Assembly: GCF_009696045.1 (NCBI RefSeq)
Contig: NZ_VUMT01000001.1
Location: 1-64,000, forward strand
Origin: Velocimicrobium porci
GTDB lineage: Bacteria > Bacillota > Clostridia > Lachnospirales > Lachnospiraceae
Direction of reading: 5' to 3'
Length of the DNA stretch: 64,000 bases
Part shown: in pieces, positions 16,374 through 25,442 of the stretch
Layout: each line of letters starts with the position of its first letter
Position numbering within the stretch: position 1 is the first letter of the stretch
The notes under the pieces: generated by a model
Told to the model about the DNA's origin: nothing
The model's database searches: none
The model's input: the letters and a program-made list of their open reading frames with translations, nothing else
Made by a program: the position numbers and the translations under genes

Positions 16374-18227
16374 TTATAGTTTCACCCGAACCTTATATTC
16401 TTTCAACCAGTAATTAATCTCAATTAAATAGGCATACATCTGAGGCACAGCCATTAATTGACCAAACCAAGGTCTCCCATAATCTGACTTTTGATTCATT
16501 AAATTTTTCATATATTCTTTATCAATAAGCTGACATACCGGTTCATTTGAATCCTCCAGAATCGCTGATAAATTTTCCTTCAATAAAGATTCATATTTTG
16601 GATCATAAGTTTTCGGATAAGGACATTTTTTACGATATATAACTTCTCTTGGCAATACCTTGCCAGCGACATCCTTTAAAAGCCCTTTTACTTCATTATT
16701 ATGATACTTGTACTCCCAAGGGACATTATATAAATAAGATATCAACCGATGATCCGAAAATGGTACCCGTACTTCCAACCCACTTGCCATCGTCATCCGA
16801 TCTTTTCGGTCTAATAATGTCGTCATAAACCATGAGGTATTTAAAAAACTAATCTCTTTCTGTCTCCGCTCTCTTACTGTTTCATCGCCTCTCAGAGGAA
16901 CCCGGTTCATCGTCTTTTTGTACTGACACCGTACATAGTCCTCAAGCGGAATCCGATTTCGTAATTCCTGATTCATAACTTCTTTTCTAAAATCTAAGTT
17001 TTTTGACCACGGAAATGTATCATTTTTATAAACATCTTCATCTCGAAACCACGGATAACCTCCAAAGATTTCATCTGCACACTCGCCTGATAAACATACG
17101 GTATGATTTTTCTTAATTTCCCTTGCAAAATACAGCATAGAAGAATCAACGTCCGCCATTCCGGGAAGGTCTTTTGCCCTTACTGCATCAAACAGACAAT
17201 TATATAGCTCAGAATATTCACACTCTAAAAATCTATGATTTGAATTAATATAGCAAATCATTTTTTCTACATAAGGTCTGTCTTCTTCCGGCTGAAATGA
17301 GGAAGATTTAAAATTAGCAGAATTGTCTTTATAATCAAAAGAATAAGTATCCAGTACTCTTCCCTGCTTTTTTAAATGAAGCGAAGCTACACTAGATACA
17401 ACACTGGAATCTAAACCACCTGACAGTAATGTACAAATTGGAACATCCGATACAAGCTGACGCTCAATTGCATCAAATAATAAATATCGCGTATGCTCCA
17501 CCGTATCCCGATAAGTTTCCCTATGCTCTTTTGGTTCCATACGAAAATAGCAGGTTACTTTAACACCACTATAATCGACATACCCCATATGACCCGGTGG
17601 TATTTCATAAATATCTTCATATACTCCACACCCCGGTGACCTTGCCGGTCCAAGTCCAAATAACTCACAAATTCCATACTCATTTAAAACAGGTTCAACA
17701 TATGGATGCTCAAACAAACTTTTTATCTCGGAACCAAAAATAAACATTCCTTTTTTTACAGTGTAAAATAATGGTTTTACCCCGTACCGATCCCGACATA
17801 GGAAAACACTTCGGTCATAACTATCCCACACTGCAAAACTGTAAATTCCATTTAACTTATGGACAACTTCTGTTCCATAAGCAATATAAGCAAATAATAA
17901 AACTTCCGTATCCGATGTCGTCTGAAACGAATACCCATTACTTTGTAACTCCTTTTTCAATTCCTTTGTATTATATAATTCTCCATTATATACAATTGCA
18001 TATTCCCTCCCATTTATCGTTCGTATCATGGGCTGTTTTCCACCCTCCAAATCAATTACCGATAATCTGGCATGGGAAAAAGCAACGTGTTCTCCAATAT
18101 AACTTCCAAAGGAATCTGGTCCTCTATGAGTCAATTTTCGTCCCATTCGTTCCACAATTGGTCTATGCACAGCTTCTTCCAGCTTCAGATTATCCGCAAA
18201 ATCACAATATCCTGCAATTCCACACAT
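16374..18227 (-). CDS. asnB: Asparagine synthase (glutamine-hydrolysing)
   Basis: A 617-residue AsnB. The N-terminal class II glutaminase domain begins MCGIAGYC, with Cys2 as the nucleophile after Met removal, then THRGPDSFG and YNGELYN. The C-terminal synthetase domain holds the pyrophosphate loop LLSGGLDSSVVSS (about 265-277) and ECADEIFGGYPWF (about 377-389). It makes asparagine from aspartate, ATP and glutamine. Length matches the family. It follows a polysaccharide deacetylase gene by 100 bases on the same strand. No T-box is visible in the short upstream region. Confidence 0.95.
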   Translation of the reverse strand: MCGIAGYCDFADNLKLEEAVHRPIVERMGRKLTHRGPDSFGSYIGEHVAFSHARLSVIDLEGGKQPMIRTINGREYAIVYNGELYNTKELKKELQSNGYSFQTTSDTEVLLFAYIAYGTEVVHKLNGIYSFAVWDSYDRSVFLCRDRYGVKPLFYTVKKGMFIFGSEIKSLFEHPYVEPVLNEYGICELFGLGPARSPGCGVYEDIYEIPPGHMGYVDYSGVKVTCYFRMEPKEHRETYRDTVEHTRYLLFDAIERQLVSDVPICTLLSGGLDSSVVSSVASLHLKKQGRVLDTYSFDYKDNSANFKSSSFQPEEDRPYVEKMICYINSNHRFLECEYSELYNCLFDAVRAKDLPGMADVDSSMLYFAREIKKNHTVCLSGECADEIFGGYPWFRDEDVYKNDTFPWSKNLDFRKEVMNQELRNRIPLEDYVRCQYKKTMNRVPLRGDETVRERRQKEISFLNTSWFMTTLLDRKDRMTMASGLEVRVPFSDHRLISYLYNVPWEYKYHNNEVKGLLKDVAGKVLPREVIYRKKCPYPKTYDPKYESLLKENLSAILEDSNEPVCQLIDKEYMKNLMNQKSDYGRPWFGQLMAVPQMYAYLIEINYWLKEYKVRVKL

Positions 18228-18327
18228 TATAATTCCTCCAATTTATTTGCTCTAAGTAAATATATTCAAAGAAATAAAATTTATACCGCTTGCGAAAACT
18301 TGCTATAACCCATCGTTTACTCTCATT

Positions 18328-19071
18328 TTAATTTCTCCGATAATGACATACTTCTGTTCGTTTATCCAATGTAGCAAATTGATATCCTTCTTCTTTCAGA
18401 CGTTTTATAATAGCCGGAAGTGTATCCACTGTAACTGTGTTAGCTCCAGAATCATGCATCAAGATAACCGGTTCATTATACTTTTTAAAATCCTTTTCAA
18501 TATTTCTCATAATAGATGAACTTGTCGGACTGCCAACAGAATCTTCCGCACTCACATTCCAATCGTAATATTCATAACCTCTTTTCCTCATTTCCTCTAC
18601 AATCGTATCACAAATATTTGTAAGATACCCATTACAGCTTCCCCATGGGAAACGATAAACGGTAGTTTTTTTCCCTGTTACCTCTTGAATCTTATCCGCC
18701 GTTTTTAAGGCATCTTCGATATAAGCATCCGCAGAACGATAAATCTGTTCCGATTTGTGACAGTAAGTATGCACTCCTAATAAATGCCCTTTTTCAACCA
18801 TGGTACAAAGTAAATCTTTTTTATCTTCTGTAATTTGCTCTCCAATCAAAAAAAATGTTGCAGGTACATGTTCTTTTTCTAATATCGCAATTACCTTCTC
18901 CGTATTCACAGATGGTCCATCATCAAATGTAAGATATGCTATTTTTTCATCTGTCTTTGTTTTTGCTGTGTTCGTTGAGCTTGCCTGCTTTACATAAACA
19001 TGCCGCTCCAAAGCTGCACACATAAAAAGCATAAAAACGCAAAATACTGCAAGAACTCGCTGTCTAGACAT
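18328..19071 (-). CDS. Secreted polysaccharide deacetylase (NodB domain, PdaA-like)
   Basis: About 247 residues. An N-terminal signal/anchor helix (VLAVFCVFMLFMCAAL) is followed by a carbohydrate esterase 4 domain. The motifs are TFDDGPS (metal-binding Asp and catalytic base), HTYCHK (metal-binding His pair, H-x3-H here), RFPWGS, DWNVSAED and LMHDSG. Such enzymes remove N-acetyl groups from peptidoglycan or other surface glycans. The start at 19071 is preferred because AGAGGTGATCG precedes it; an upstream in-frame start lacks a site. The exact substrate is not shown. A sporulation cortex role is possible but unproven. Confidence 0.9.
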   Translation of the reverse strand: MSRQRVLAVFCVFMLFMCAALERHVYVKQASSTNTAKTKTDEKIAYLTFDDGPSVNTEKVIAILEKEHVPATFFLIGEQITEDKKDLLCTMVEKGHLLGVHTYCHKSEQIYRSADAYIEDALKTADKIQEVTGKKTTVYRFPWGSCNGYLTNICDTIVEEMRKRGYEYYDWNVSAEDSVGSPTSSSIMRNIEKDFKKYNEPVILMHDSGANTVTVDTLPAIIKRLKEEGYQFATLDKRTEVCHYRRN

Positions 19072-19140
19072 TCGATCACCTCTTTTGTCTGTCAACTCAT
19101 TCTATGCAGTATTTTAATAAATTATTTCTATCGAAACTTT

Positions 19141-19620
19141 TTAGCGCAAACGAAGACATTCAAATCTCGCTTTTGTTTTTAAACATTCTATTAATTCATC
19201 TAATCGTGCATCAATTGTATTATCTTCAATTACTAAATCAACCGACAATGCCATATTTGTAATCATATGGTCGTCCAAATCTTCTGGTGCCTCCTCCAAA
19301 ACAAGAAGCTTTTCCCTATAATCCTTCGCATCTAAAAAACGCATTAAAAAAGCATTTTTATCTTCTTTCTCGTCTGAATGTGACTCTTCGTTTATCCATT
19401 CAAAACGATATTTTTGGCTTACTTCCGGATATTTTTCATGGTCAACTTCACTTAAAAACATAATAAGTGGTCTGACATATATTTTTCCCTCACCATATTG
19501 CTGTTTATATACAACCATTTCTTCTTCTGTCTCAGAATGAATTGCAATTGCAACTATTTCATATAATTTATTTTTAAAATGCCGATACACATCTCCGGGT
19601 TCTGGTCTCCTTGTCTGCAT
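19141..19620 (-). CDS. DUF1653 domain-containing protein
   Basis: About 159 residues. The N-terminal 60 residues match DUF1653 (PGDVYRHFKNKLYEIVAIAIHSETEEEMVVYKQ, then a Y-V-RPL-MF pattern), a small SH3-like beta domain found alone in many bacteria. The rest is an acidic helical extension without known homology to me. The second ATG (19620) fits the ribosome site GGAGG (7-nt spacing) better than the first (19626). It lies 21 bases after ilvE on the same strand, so the two are probably cotranscribed. Function unknown. Confidence 0.82.
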   Translation of the reverse strand: MQTRRPEPGDVYRHFKNKLYEIVAIAIHSETEEEMVVYKQQYGEGKIYVRPLIMFLSEVDHEKYPEVSQKYRFEWINEESHSDEKEDKNAFLMRFLDAKDYREKLLVLEEAPEDLDDHMITNMALSVDLVIEDNTIDARLDELIECLKTKARFECLRLR

Positions 19621-19641
19621 ACACATGCCTCCATACTATAA

Positions 19642-20715
19642 TTACTGTACTTCTACTGTCCAGCCAAATGGATCTTCAATACGACCCAACTGAATTCCAG
19701 TTACTGTATCATATAATTTCTGGCTAATTTCACCAATTCCTCCATCTTTAATCTGAAGCACAGTATCTTCAAAACGAAGATGTCCGACTGGAGAAATTAC
19801 CGCAGCTGTTCCAGTTCCCCATACTTCTTCTAAAGAACCATCTTTTGCAGCCTCTAATAACTCATCGACCGAAATTCTCCGTTCTTCCACAGAAAGTCCC
19901 CAATGCTTACAAAGATTTATAACAGAATCTCTTGTAACGCCAGGAAGAATACTTCCATTTAATTTTGGTGTAACTACTGTTCCATTTATCTTAAAGAAAA
20001 TATTCATTGCACCGACTTCCTCAATATATTTTCGCTCAACACCATCTAACCAAAGAACTTGTGAATATCCTTCTTCATGTGCTTTCATCTGGGCAGCTAA
20101 AGAAGCGACATAATTACCACCTGTTTTCGCCTCTCCAATTCCACCTCTGACCGCTCTTACATACTCATCTTCAATCCAAATCTTAACCGGATTCAAACCT
20201 TCTGGGTAGTAAGCACCTACTGGTGATAAAATAATCATAAACAAATACGTGCTGGATGGGCGTACTCCTAAAAATTCATCCGTTGCAATAATAAATGGGC
20301 GGATATAAAGAGATGTTCCCGGTTTTGTTGGAATCCATGCTTCATCCATCTTAACAACCGCTTTAATTGCCTGCAAAAAATCTTCCTCATCGATTTCCGG
20401 AATACAAATTCTACGATTTGTCCGATTTGCACGCTCAATATTTTTATTTGGACGGAATAATAGCGTTCTTCCATCATCTGTTTTATAAGCTTTTAACCCT
20501 TCAAACATCTCCTGTCCATAATGAAACACCATAGCCGATGGCTCCAGACTGATTTTTTGATATGGAACAACTCTTGGGTCAAACCAGCCTTTTCCTTCCT
20601 CATAATTCATTGCAAACATATGGTCTGTAAATATAGTACCAAACTTTAATGGATTATCTTTTTCCGGCAATGGTTTTGGATTAGTTGTTTTTTCATATCT
20701 AATGTTTAACATCAT
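19642..20715 (-). CDS. ilvE: Branched-chain amino acid aminotransferase
   Basis: A 357-residue class IV (fold type IV) PLP enzyme of the long BCAT group. The Schiff-base Lys lies in GIGEAKTGGNYVASL (about 193-207). Phosphate- and substrate-binding motifs include EGLKAYKTDDGRTLLFRPN and GAMNIFF, and the end contains EVWGTGTAAVISPVG. It interconverts Leu, Ile and Val with their keto acids. Other ilv/leu genes are not in the window. No T-box leader is visible in the 116 bases between it and the MATE gene. DUF1653 follows. Confidence 0.95.
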   Translation of the reverse strand: MMLNIRYEKTTNPKPLPEKDNPLKFGTIFTDHMFAMNYEEGKGWFDPRVVPYQKISLEPSAMVFHYGQEMFEGLKAYKTDDGRTLLFRPNKNIERANRTNRRICIPEIDEEDFLQAIKAVVKMDEAWIPTKPGTSLYIRPFIIATDEFLGVRPSSTYLFMIILSPVGAYYPEGLNPVKIWIEDEYVRAVRGGIGEAKTGGNYVASLAAQMKAHEEGYSQVLWLDGVERKYIEEVGAMNIFFKINGTVVTPKLNGSILPGVTRDSVINLCKHWGLSVEERRISVDELLEAAKDGSLEEVWGTGTAAVISPVGHLRFEDTVLQIKDGGIGEISQKLYDTVTGIQLGRIEDPFGWTVEVQ

Positions 20716-20831
20716 CTATCATCCTCTCATAATCTTATTTTTTTTTGCCAATATTATTAATAATAATAGTCTTTATCAACTGAATTTTCAAGTTTTTTTT
20801 GCTCATACATTTACAATAAATTATATATATA

Positions 20832-22163
20832 CTAGCATATGTGTTTCCATTTTCCCGTACGATATTGATAAGAAGAAATCATCCAGTTTGCAAACCAACC
20901 GATTGGAACAGCATACCATATTATTTCAATTCCAAATTTAGGTGCAAATATAACAGAAAGCGCAACACGAATAAACAAGTTTACTAAATTTGCAATTGTA
21001 AACATTTTCATATCACCTGCACCACGCAATAAACCATCAACTGCCATTTTAAATCCAATTAAAACAAAAAACCACCCCATAAATGTCAAGTAATTCTGCC
21101 CTGTTGAAATTGCCGTAAATGTCCCATTTATTCCAAGGAAAAGAGAAATGATTGAATAAGAAAAACATTCTAATATAATACAAATAATCATTGCACAAGT
21201 AATTACCATTTGATTCGCAGCATGCAATCCTTTCACAACACGCTCCCATTTACCGGCACCAATATTTTGTGCTGTATAAGACGATAAAGCATTTCCAATT
21301 CCAGCCATAGGCACAACACAGATTGATTCAATCCTCATGGCGGCAGAAAAACCAGCTAAAGCTTGGGAACCAAAGCTATTTACAACAGACTGTACTAGCA
21401 TCATTCCTATTGAAACGGTAGATTGCTGTAAAATAGAAGGCAATGCAATCTTTCCCATGGCAAATAATTCTACCTTATCAAATAATTTGGTATTCTCACA
21501 GTATAACTTTTTAAGCTCATTCATAAAAACAAAGAACGATAAAACAGCAGAAATCCCCTGGGCAATTAAAGTTGCCCAGGCAACACCCGCAATACCCATT
21601 CCAAATTTTGTTACAAGTATTAAGTCTAAAATAATATTAAAAACCGAAGAAAAAATTAAAAAGTATAATGGTATTTTTGATTTTCCAAGTGCGTTAAACA
21701 TAGAAGATAACACATTGTACATAAATAAAAACGGAAGACCAAGAAAATAAATATTTAAATATTCAACTGACATATCTAAAACATCAGAAGGCGTCTTCAA
21801 AAGCATCATTATATTTTTACCGGATAAAAGTCCAATTCCGCCAAGCAAAATGCTGATTATCAAAAAAGAAATAAGCGACGTAAAAACAGCCAATTTCATT
21901 CGATTATAGTCTTTTGCTCCAAAATGCCTGCTTACAACAACAGATGCCCCAATTCCACCACCAATCGCAACACAAATAAATATATTGGTCAAAGAATACG
22001 ATGCCCCGACCGCAGCCAAAGCCTGTTCACCAACAAAACGTCCAATAATTGCCGAATCTGCCATTGTATAAGTTTGCTGAAATAGGTTGCCTATTATAAT
22101 CGGCAGTGCAAAAATAATCAAAGCCGTTATTGGCTTTTTCTCTACTAAATAGTCATTTCCCAT
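20832..22163 (-). CDS. MATE family efflux transporter
   Basis: A 443-residue polytopic membrane protein with about 12 predicted helices in two related halves, as usual for MATE antiporters. Typical segments are ALPIIIGNLFQQTYTMADSAIIGRFVG near the N-terminus and GIGNALSSYTAQNIGAGKWERV in the second half. These proteins export cationic drugs or other small molecules using a Na+ or H+ gradient. The substrate cannot be told from sequence. It is a single gene on the minus strand; rbsD and its terminator lie upstream. Confidence 0.92.
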   Translation of the reverse strand: MGNDYLVEKKPITALIIFALPIIIGNLFQQTYTMADSAIIGRFVGEQALAAVGASYSLTNIFICVAIGGGIGASVVVSRHFGAKDYNRMKLAVFTSLISFLIISILLGGIGLLSGKNIMMLLKTPSDVLDMSVEYLNIYFLGLPFLFMYNVLSSMFNALGKSKIPLYFLIFSSVFNIILDLILVTKFGMGIAGVAWATLIAQGISAVLSFFVFMNELKKLYCENTKLFDKVELFAMGKIALPSILQQSTVSIGMMLVQSVVNSFGSQALAGFSAAMRIESICVVPMAGIGNALSSYTAQNIGAGKWERVVKGLHAANQMVITCAMIICIILECFSYSIISLFLGINGTFTAISTGQNYLTFMGWFFVLIGFKMAVDGLLRGAGDMKMFTIANLVNLFIRVALSVIFAPKFGIEIIWYAVPIGWFANWMISSYQYRTGKWKHIC

Positions 22164-22276
22164 TCTTTTGTTCCTCCAAACATTTCAATACACAAATATG
22201 GTTTGTTTTATAATAGTATGAATTACTTCTATCTCCTCCATTCAAAATTCCTCCATTTTCGTTTCATTTTATTAAT

Positions 22277-22298
22277 CTGGAAAACTTTTATTTTCCAG
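22277..22298. repeat. Short hairpin
   Basis: CTGGAAAA/TTTTCCAG arms with a 6-nt loop. It is secondary to the stronger terminator at 22316-22370 and may be a backup terminator of the rbs operon. Confidence 0.35.
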
Positions 22299-22315
22299 AC
22301 TCTGCGAATAAACTG

Positions 22316-22370
22316 TAAAAAAAGACCAACAGATTTTTTTCATCGACGACGGAAAAAAGTCTGACAGTCT
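22316..22370 (-). terminator. Terminator of the rbsRKD operon
   Basis: On the minus strand an imperfect 19-bp stem (AGACTGTCAGACT... pairing with ...ATCTGTTGGTCT) is followed by seven T residues. It lies 30 bases after the rbsD stop. Confidence 0.75.
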
Positions 22371-22400
22371 TTTCTTTAAAAACACAAAATGATAAACCAT

Positions 22401-22808
22401 TTAAAAGATGCAGCCGGACTGTAATATAATATTCGCATAAGGAGAGTTTTCTCCTGTACGGATTACAGCCTTGCAATGTTTTGTCATCTTCTTCAGCTCT
22501 TCGTGAGACACAAAATCCAAGGCAACCTTTAAATCATTTCCTGTAAACAATTCATTGACTTCTTTCAAGACACTTGGATTTTTCTCTTTTATTTCTTCCG
22601 CTAAAATAACCCTCTCGATTTTCATATCTTTTTCCACTTCTTTTAACACTTCCATAAAGCTTGGCACACCAAATCTAACAGTCAAGTCAATCCGTTCCAC
22701 CTCATCCGGGATTGGAAGACCACAATCTCCGATACAAATCCAGTCTGTATGTCCCATATAGGCAAGTACTCTTGCAATATCACTATTTAAGATTCCTAAT
22801 CTTTTCAT
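22401..22808 (-). CDS. rbsD: D-ribose pyranase
   Basis: A 135-residue RbsD, which interconverts the pyranose and furanose forms of ribose so that ribokinase can act. Conserved features are MKRLGILNSDIARVLAYMGHTDWICIGDCGLPIP (with the catalytic His at about 20) and IRTGENSPYANIILQSG near the C-terminus. Its start overlaps the rbsK stop by one base. No ribose transporter is in this operon; the ribose-type ABC genes at 30599-35069 belong to another operon. Confidence 0.95.
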   Translation of the reverse strand: MKRLGILNSDIARVLAYMGHTDWICIGDCGLPIPDEVERIDLTVRFGVPSFMEVLKEVEKDMKIERVILAEEIKEKNPSVLKEVNELFTGNDLKVALDFVSHEELKKMTKHCKAVIRTGENSPYANIILQSGCIF

Positions 22809-23713
22809 TATAAGGCACCGTCCTTTCTAAGCTTTTCTAATTCAAGCTCTACTTCTTGATTCGTTGGCATACCACCTTGTGCACCAAACTTTTCTGTAGA
22901 AAGGCTTGCTGCCACATTCGCATAAAGTAATGCTTCTTCCATCTCCTTTTTCCCTGCTGCCTGCACAGCAAAAGCTCCATTTAACGTATCTCCTGCACCT
23001 GTCGTATCAGCAACATTTGCCTTCCTTGCCGGAATCGTGACAACCGTTCCATCCTTTTTACATACTGACACTCCCATCGACCCTTGTGTCACAATTAATT
23101 TTTCCGGATATTGCTTTAATATTTTCTCTAATGGCATCTCTCCAAAAATTAACTTTACCTCATGCTCATTCGGTGTCAAATAAGTCACCTTTTTAATTAT
23201 CTGTTCAGACAATTTACATGCAGGAGCCGGATTCAAAATAATCGGAATATTCGCCTCACTGCACAAATCAACTACATATTCTACCGTCTCCATTGGAATC
23301 TCATTTTGCAAAACAACCATATCATACTGCTTTAGCTCTTCTTTTATCGAATCGACATAAGCTTTGTCAACCTTCCCATTCGCCCCTGCAACAACAACAA
23401 TCGTATTATCATTTTCACCAACCGTAATAAAAGCAGTTCCGGTTGGACAATCCTCTATTTTAGCAATATGCTTTGTAAAAATATGCTCTTTCTGAAGATT
23501 TTCTACTAAATCTTTTCCAAACTGATCATCACCTACACAGCCAAACATTCCGACTTCCGCACCAAGTCTTGCCATTGCAACCGCCTGGTTTGCACCTTTT
23601 CCGCCCGGGATATAATGAACACTATCTCCTTTTAATGTTTCTCCTTTTTTCGGAATTCGTTCTGCTGTTACTGTCATATCCATATTAATACTTCCTACCA
23701 CTGCCAGTTTCAT
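22808..23713 (-). CDS. rbsK: Ribokinase
   Basis: A 301-residue PfkB-family kinase. GSINMDMTV and PGGKGANQAVAMARLGA at the N-terminus bind ribose. The C-terminal anion hole and catalytic base are in VADTTGAGDTLNGAF (about 240-254). It phosphorylates ribose to ribose 5-phosphate. It overlaps rbsR by 4 bases (ATGA) and touches rbsD, so the three genes are one transcript. Confidence 0.95.
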   Translation of the reverse strand: MKLAVVGSINMDMTVTAERIPKKGETLKGDSVHYIPGGKGANQAVAMARLGAEVGMFGCVGDDQFGKDLVENLQKEHIFTKHIAKIEDCPTGTAFITVGENDNTIVVVAGANGKVDKAYVDSIKEELKQYDMVVLQNEIPMETVEYVVDLCSEANIPIILNPAPACKLSEQIIKKVTYLTPNEHEVKLIFGEMPLEKILKQYPEKLIVTQGSMGVSVCKKDGTVVTIPARKANVADTTGAGDTLNGAFAVQAAGKKEMEEALLYANVAASLSTEKFGAQGGMPTNQEVELELEKLRKDGAL

Positions 23714-24705
23714 GATAATCCCTTCCTTTCTTTTGTTGTTTCTCTTTTTATTAAAGTTACATCTAAAACTTGTTCTTGTTCTATTTTTCCGGCCTGTCCA
23801 TACTCCATAATCGCTTTAACTGCCAGTTTCCCCATCTCTTTGATTGGCTGTTCAATTGTCGTTAACTCCTGCAATATCATATGGCTAAATGCGATATTAT
23901 CAAAACCAATCAATTGCACATCCTCAGGTACCCGATAGCCTCTTTTTTTCAAGACTTTATAAACGGCAATTGCAACCATATCATTATTCGCTAAAATGCC
24001 ATCTACATCCGGATATTTCAAAAGTACCTGCTCCGCCACACGAAATCCATCCTCATAATCATACTGACAATCAATATACTGAACCGGAATCCCATATTCT
24101 TTACAAACGGAAACATAACCTGCAAAACGTTGTCTTCCACTAGAATACACTTGCGGTTCCCGAAGCTTCACAATATTTTTACATCCACATTCAAGCAAGT
24201 GCTTCATAGCAAGCCTACTTCCTTTATAATGATCTGCATGAATATAAGACACACCATTCCCAGATGCAATCTGCCGATCAAGTGCAACAATGGGAAGATT
24301 ACATTTTTCTATTTCTTCCTGTAAAGTTTCATCATTTGTCATAAGAATAATTCCTTCCGCTTTAAGCCGGGTAAGCATCTGTATATTCGCCTTTTCTTTT
24401 TCCCTATTATGATTGGAACTACAGAGCGTAAGACGATACCCGTTTAAGAAAGCTTCCTCTTCAATTACCCGTGCCAATTCACCAAAAAATGGGTTATCAA
24501 TGCTGGGAACAATAACGCCAATAATTTTAGAATTCTTTTTATAAAGCGAACGTGCCAGTTCATTTGGTACAAAACCCGTTTCTTGAATTGCCCAAAGCAC
24601 TTTTTGTTTTTTTTCCTCATTTACATTTGCGGTCTGATTCATCACTCTTGATACCGTAGACGGAGAAACACCGGCTAATCTTGCAACATCTCTTATACTC
24701 GTCAT
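23710..24705 (-). CDS. rbsR: LacI-family ribose regulator
   Basis: A 331-residue LacI/GalR regulator. The N-terminal HTH and hinge read TSIRDVARLAGVSPSTVSRVMNQ, followed by a type I periplasmic-binding-protein-like effector domain. By position (first gene of rbsR-rbsK-rbsD) it should be the ribose-responsive repressor. A perfect sigma-A promoter and a palindromic operator lie directly upstream (24744-24802), which indicates autoregulation of the whole operon. Confidence 0.92.
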   Translation of the reverse strand: MTSIRDVARLAGVSPSTVSRVMNQTANVNEEKKQKVLWAIQETGFVPNELARSLYKKNSKIIGVIVPSIDNPFFGELARVIEEEAFLNGYRLTLCSSNHNREKEKANIQMLTRLKAEGIILMTNDETLQEEIEKCNLPIVALDRQIASGNGVSYIHADHYKGSRLAMKHLLECGCKNIVKLREPQVYSSGRQRFAGYVSVCKEYGIPVQYIDCQYDYEDGFRVAEQVLLKYPDVDGILANNDMVAIAVYKVLKKRGYRVPEDVQLIGFDNIAFSHMILQELTTIEQPIKEMGKLAVKAIMEYGQAGKIEQEQVLDVTLIKRETTKERKGLS

Positions 24706-24743
24706 ATCGTTCTTCCTAACTATTTAACAAATAGAATCCCCAA

Positions 24744-24763
24744 ATTTGAAACCCGTTTCAAAT
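24744..24763 (-). promoter_or_regulatory. RbsR operator (LacI-type palindrome)
   Basis: ATTTGAAAC-CC-GTTTCAAAT: 9-bp perfect arms around two bases. It begins 10 bases downstream of the -10 box and would cover the transcription start and early transcribed region, as a repressor site would. It also resembles a CcpA cre site with one mismatch. Confidence 0.8.
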
Positions 24764-24773
24764 CTATAAAATA

Positions 24774-24802
24774 ATTATATTTTTATTTATCCGATTTGTC
24801 AA
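24774..24802 (-). promoter_or_regulatory. Consensus sigma-A promoter of rbsRKD
   Basis: Minus strand TTGACA (24802-24797), 17-base spacer, TATAAT (24779-24774): a perfect match to the consensus. The -35 lies only 16 bases past the folA stop codon. Confidence 0.9.
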
Positions 24803-24817
24803 TATGAACAAAAATTT

Positions 24818-25318
24818 TTAACAATTTTCCTTTTTATTAACATATTTGCAGAATGTATATTCCAAATTATAATATGTCTGCTCCTCAGACTCTAACTCAA
24901 GCGTCCAGTCATCTTCCTTATCCAAGTTTGGAAAATACGTATCCGCCTGATAAGCAAAATCAATTTTAGTTACATGAGCCACTTTACAATAAGGCAGCAT
25001 TTGACGATAAATGCTCTCACCACCAATTACAAATACGTCTTCTGTATTATAATCTTTCACAAGCTCCAATGCTTCTTCCACACTATGTACAACAGTTGCA
25101 CCATTTCCATCGTAATTTTCTTTCTTTGTTATAACAATGTTCAAACGGTCTTTCAGCGGTTTTCCACCCGGAAAACTTTCTAATGTTTTTCGTCCCATTA
25201 TTATAACTTTATTTGTTGTTGTTTCTCTAAAAAAACGCATATCTGCCGGTATGCTTACTAATAAACTATTTTGATAACCAATTGCCCAGTTTTTGTCTAC
25301 TGCTACTATTAAATTCAT
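24818..25318 (-). CDS. folA: Dihydrofolate reductase
   Basis: A 166-residue DHFR. Motifs: VAVDKNWAIGYQNSLLVSIPADMRFFRETT at the N-terminus (substrate Asp at about 26), IIMGRKTLESFPGGKPLKDRLNIVIT (NADPH binding), and DVFVIGGESIYRQML. It regenerates tetrahydrofolate from the dihydrofolate made by ThyA, encoded upstream. An unusual 53-base hairpin separates the two genes. Confidence 0.95.
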   Translation of the reverse strand: MNLIVAVDKNWAIGYQNSLLVSIPADMRFFRETTTNKVIIMGRKTLESFPGGKPLKDRLNIVITKKENYDGNGATVVHSVEEALELVKDYNTEDVFVIGGESIYRQMLPYCKVAHVTKIDFAYQADTYFPNLDKEDDWTLELESEEQTYYNLEYTFCKYVNKKENC

Positions 25319-25363
25319 TTTCCTGAGTCTCCTTTTTTATCTAAATTTTAATCTTAAAATGCT

Positions 25364-25416
25364 AGTGACGCAGGATAGAAGAGAACAGTGCTGTCCCCTC
25401 ACTTTCTTGCATCACT
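25364..25416 (-). repeat. Long imperfect hairpin between thyA and folA
   Basis: A 53-base region is self-complementary over nearly its whole length. Outer arms are AGTGATGCA and TGCGTCACT on the minus strand (one G-U pair), the inner part pairs GGGGACAG with CTGTTCTC, and the loop is about 4 nt. It is visibly richer in G and C than the surrounding DNA. No T-tract follows on either strand. It could modulate thyA-folA mRNA or be a small mobile repeat. Confidence 0.6.
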
Positions 25417-25442
25417 CTAACAGTTTGAAACAACTACATCTT

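Noticed and set aside
17771-18232. 153-codon plus-strand ORF opposite asnB
   Set aside because: It is a shadow frame of the conserved AsnB glutaminase domain.
20716-20831. T-box leader for ilvE
   Set aside because: The gap is only 116 bases and I see neither the T-box sequence nor an antiterminator stem.
21337-21750. 137-codon plus-strand ORF opposite the MATE gene
   Set aside because: It is a shadow of a well-supported membrane protein gene.
22277-22298. Main rbs operon terminator
   Set aside because: It is AT-rich with no T-tract; the hairpin at 22316-22370 with seven T residues lies first and is stronger.
22288-22476. 62-codon minus-strand ORF
   Set aside because: It overlaps the end of rbsD and runs through the operon terminator; no ribosome site.
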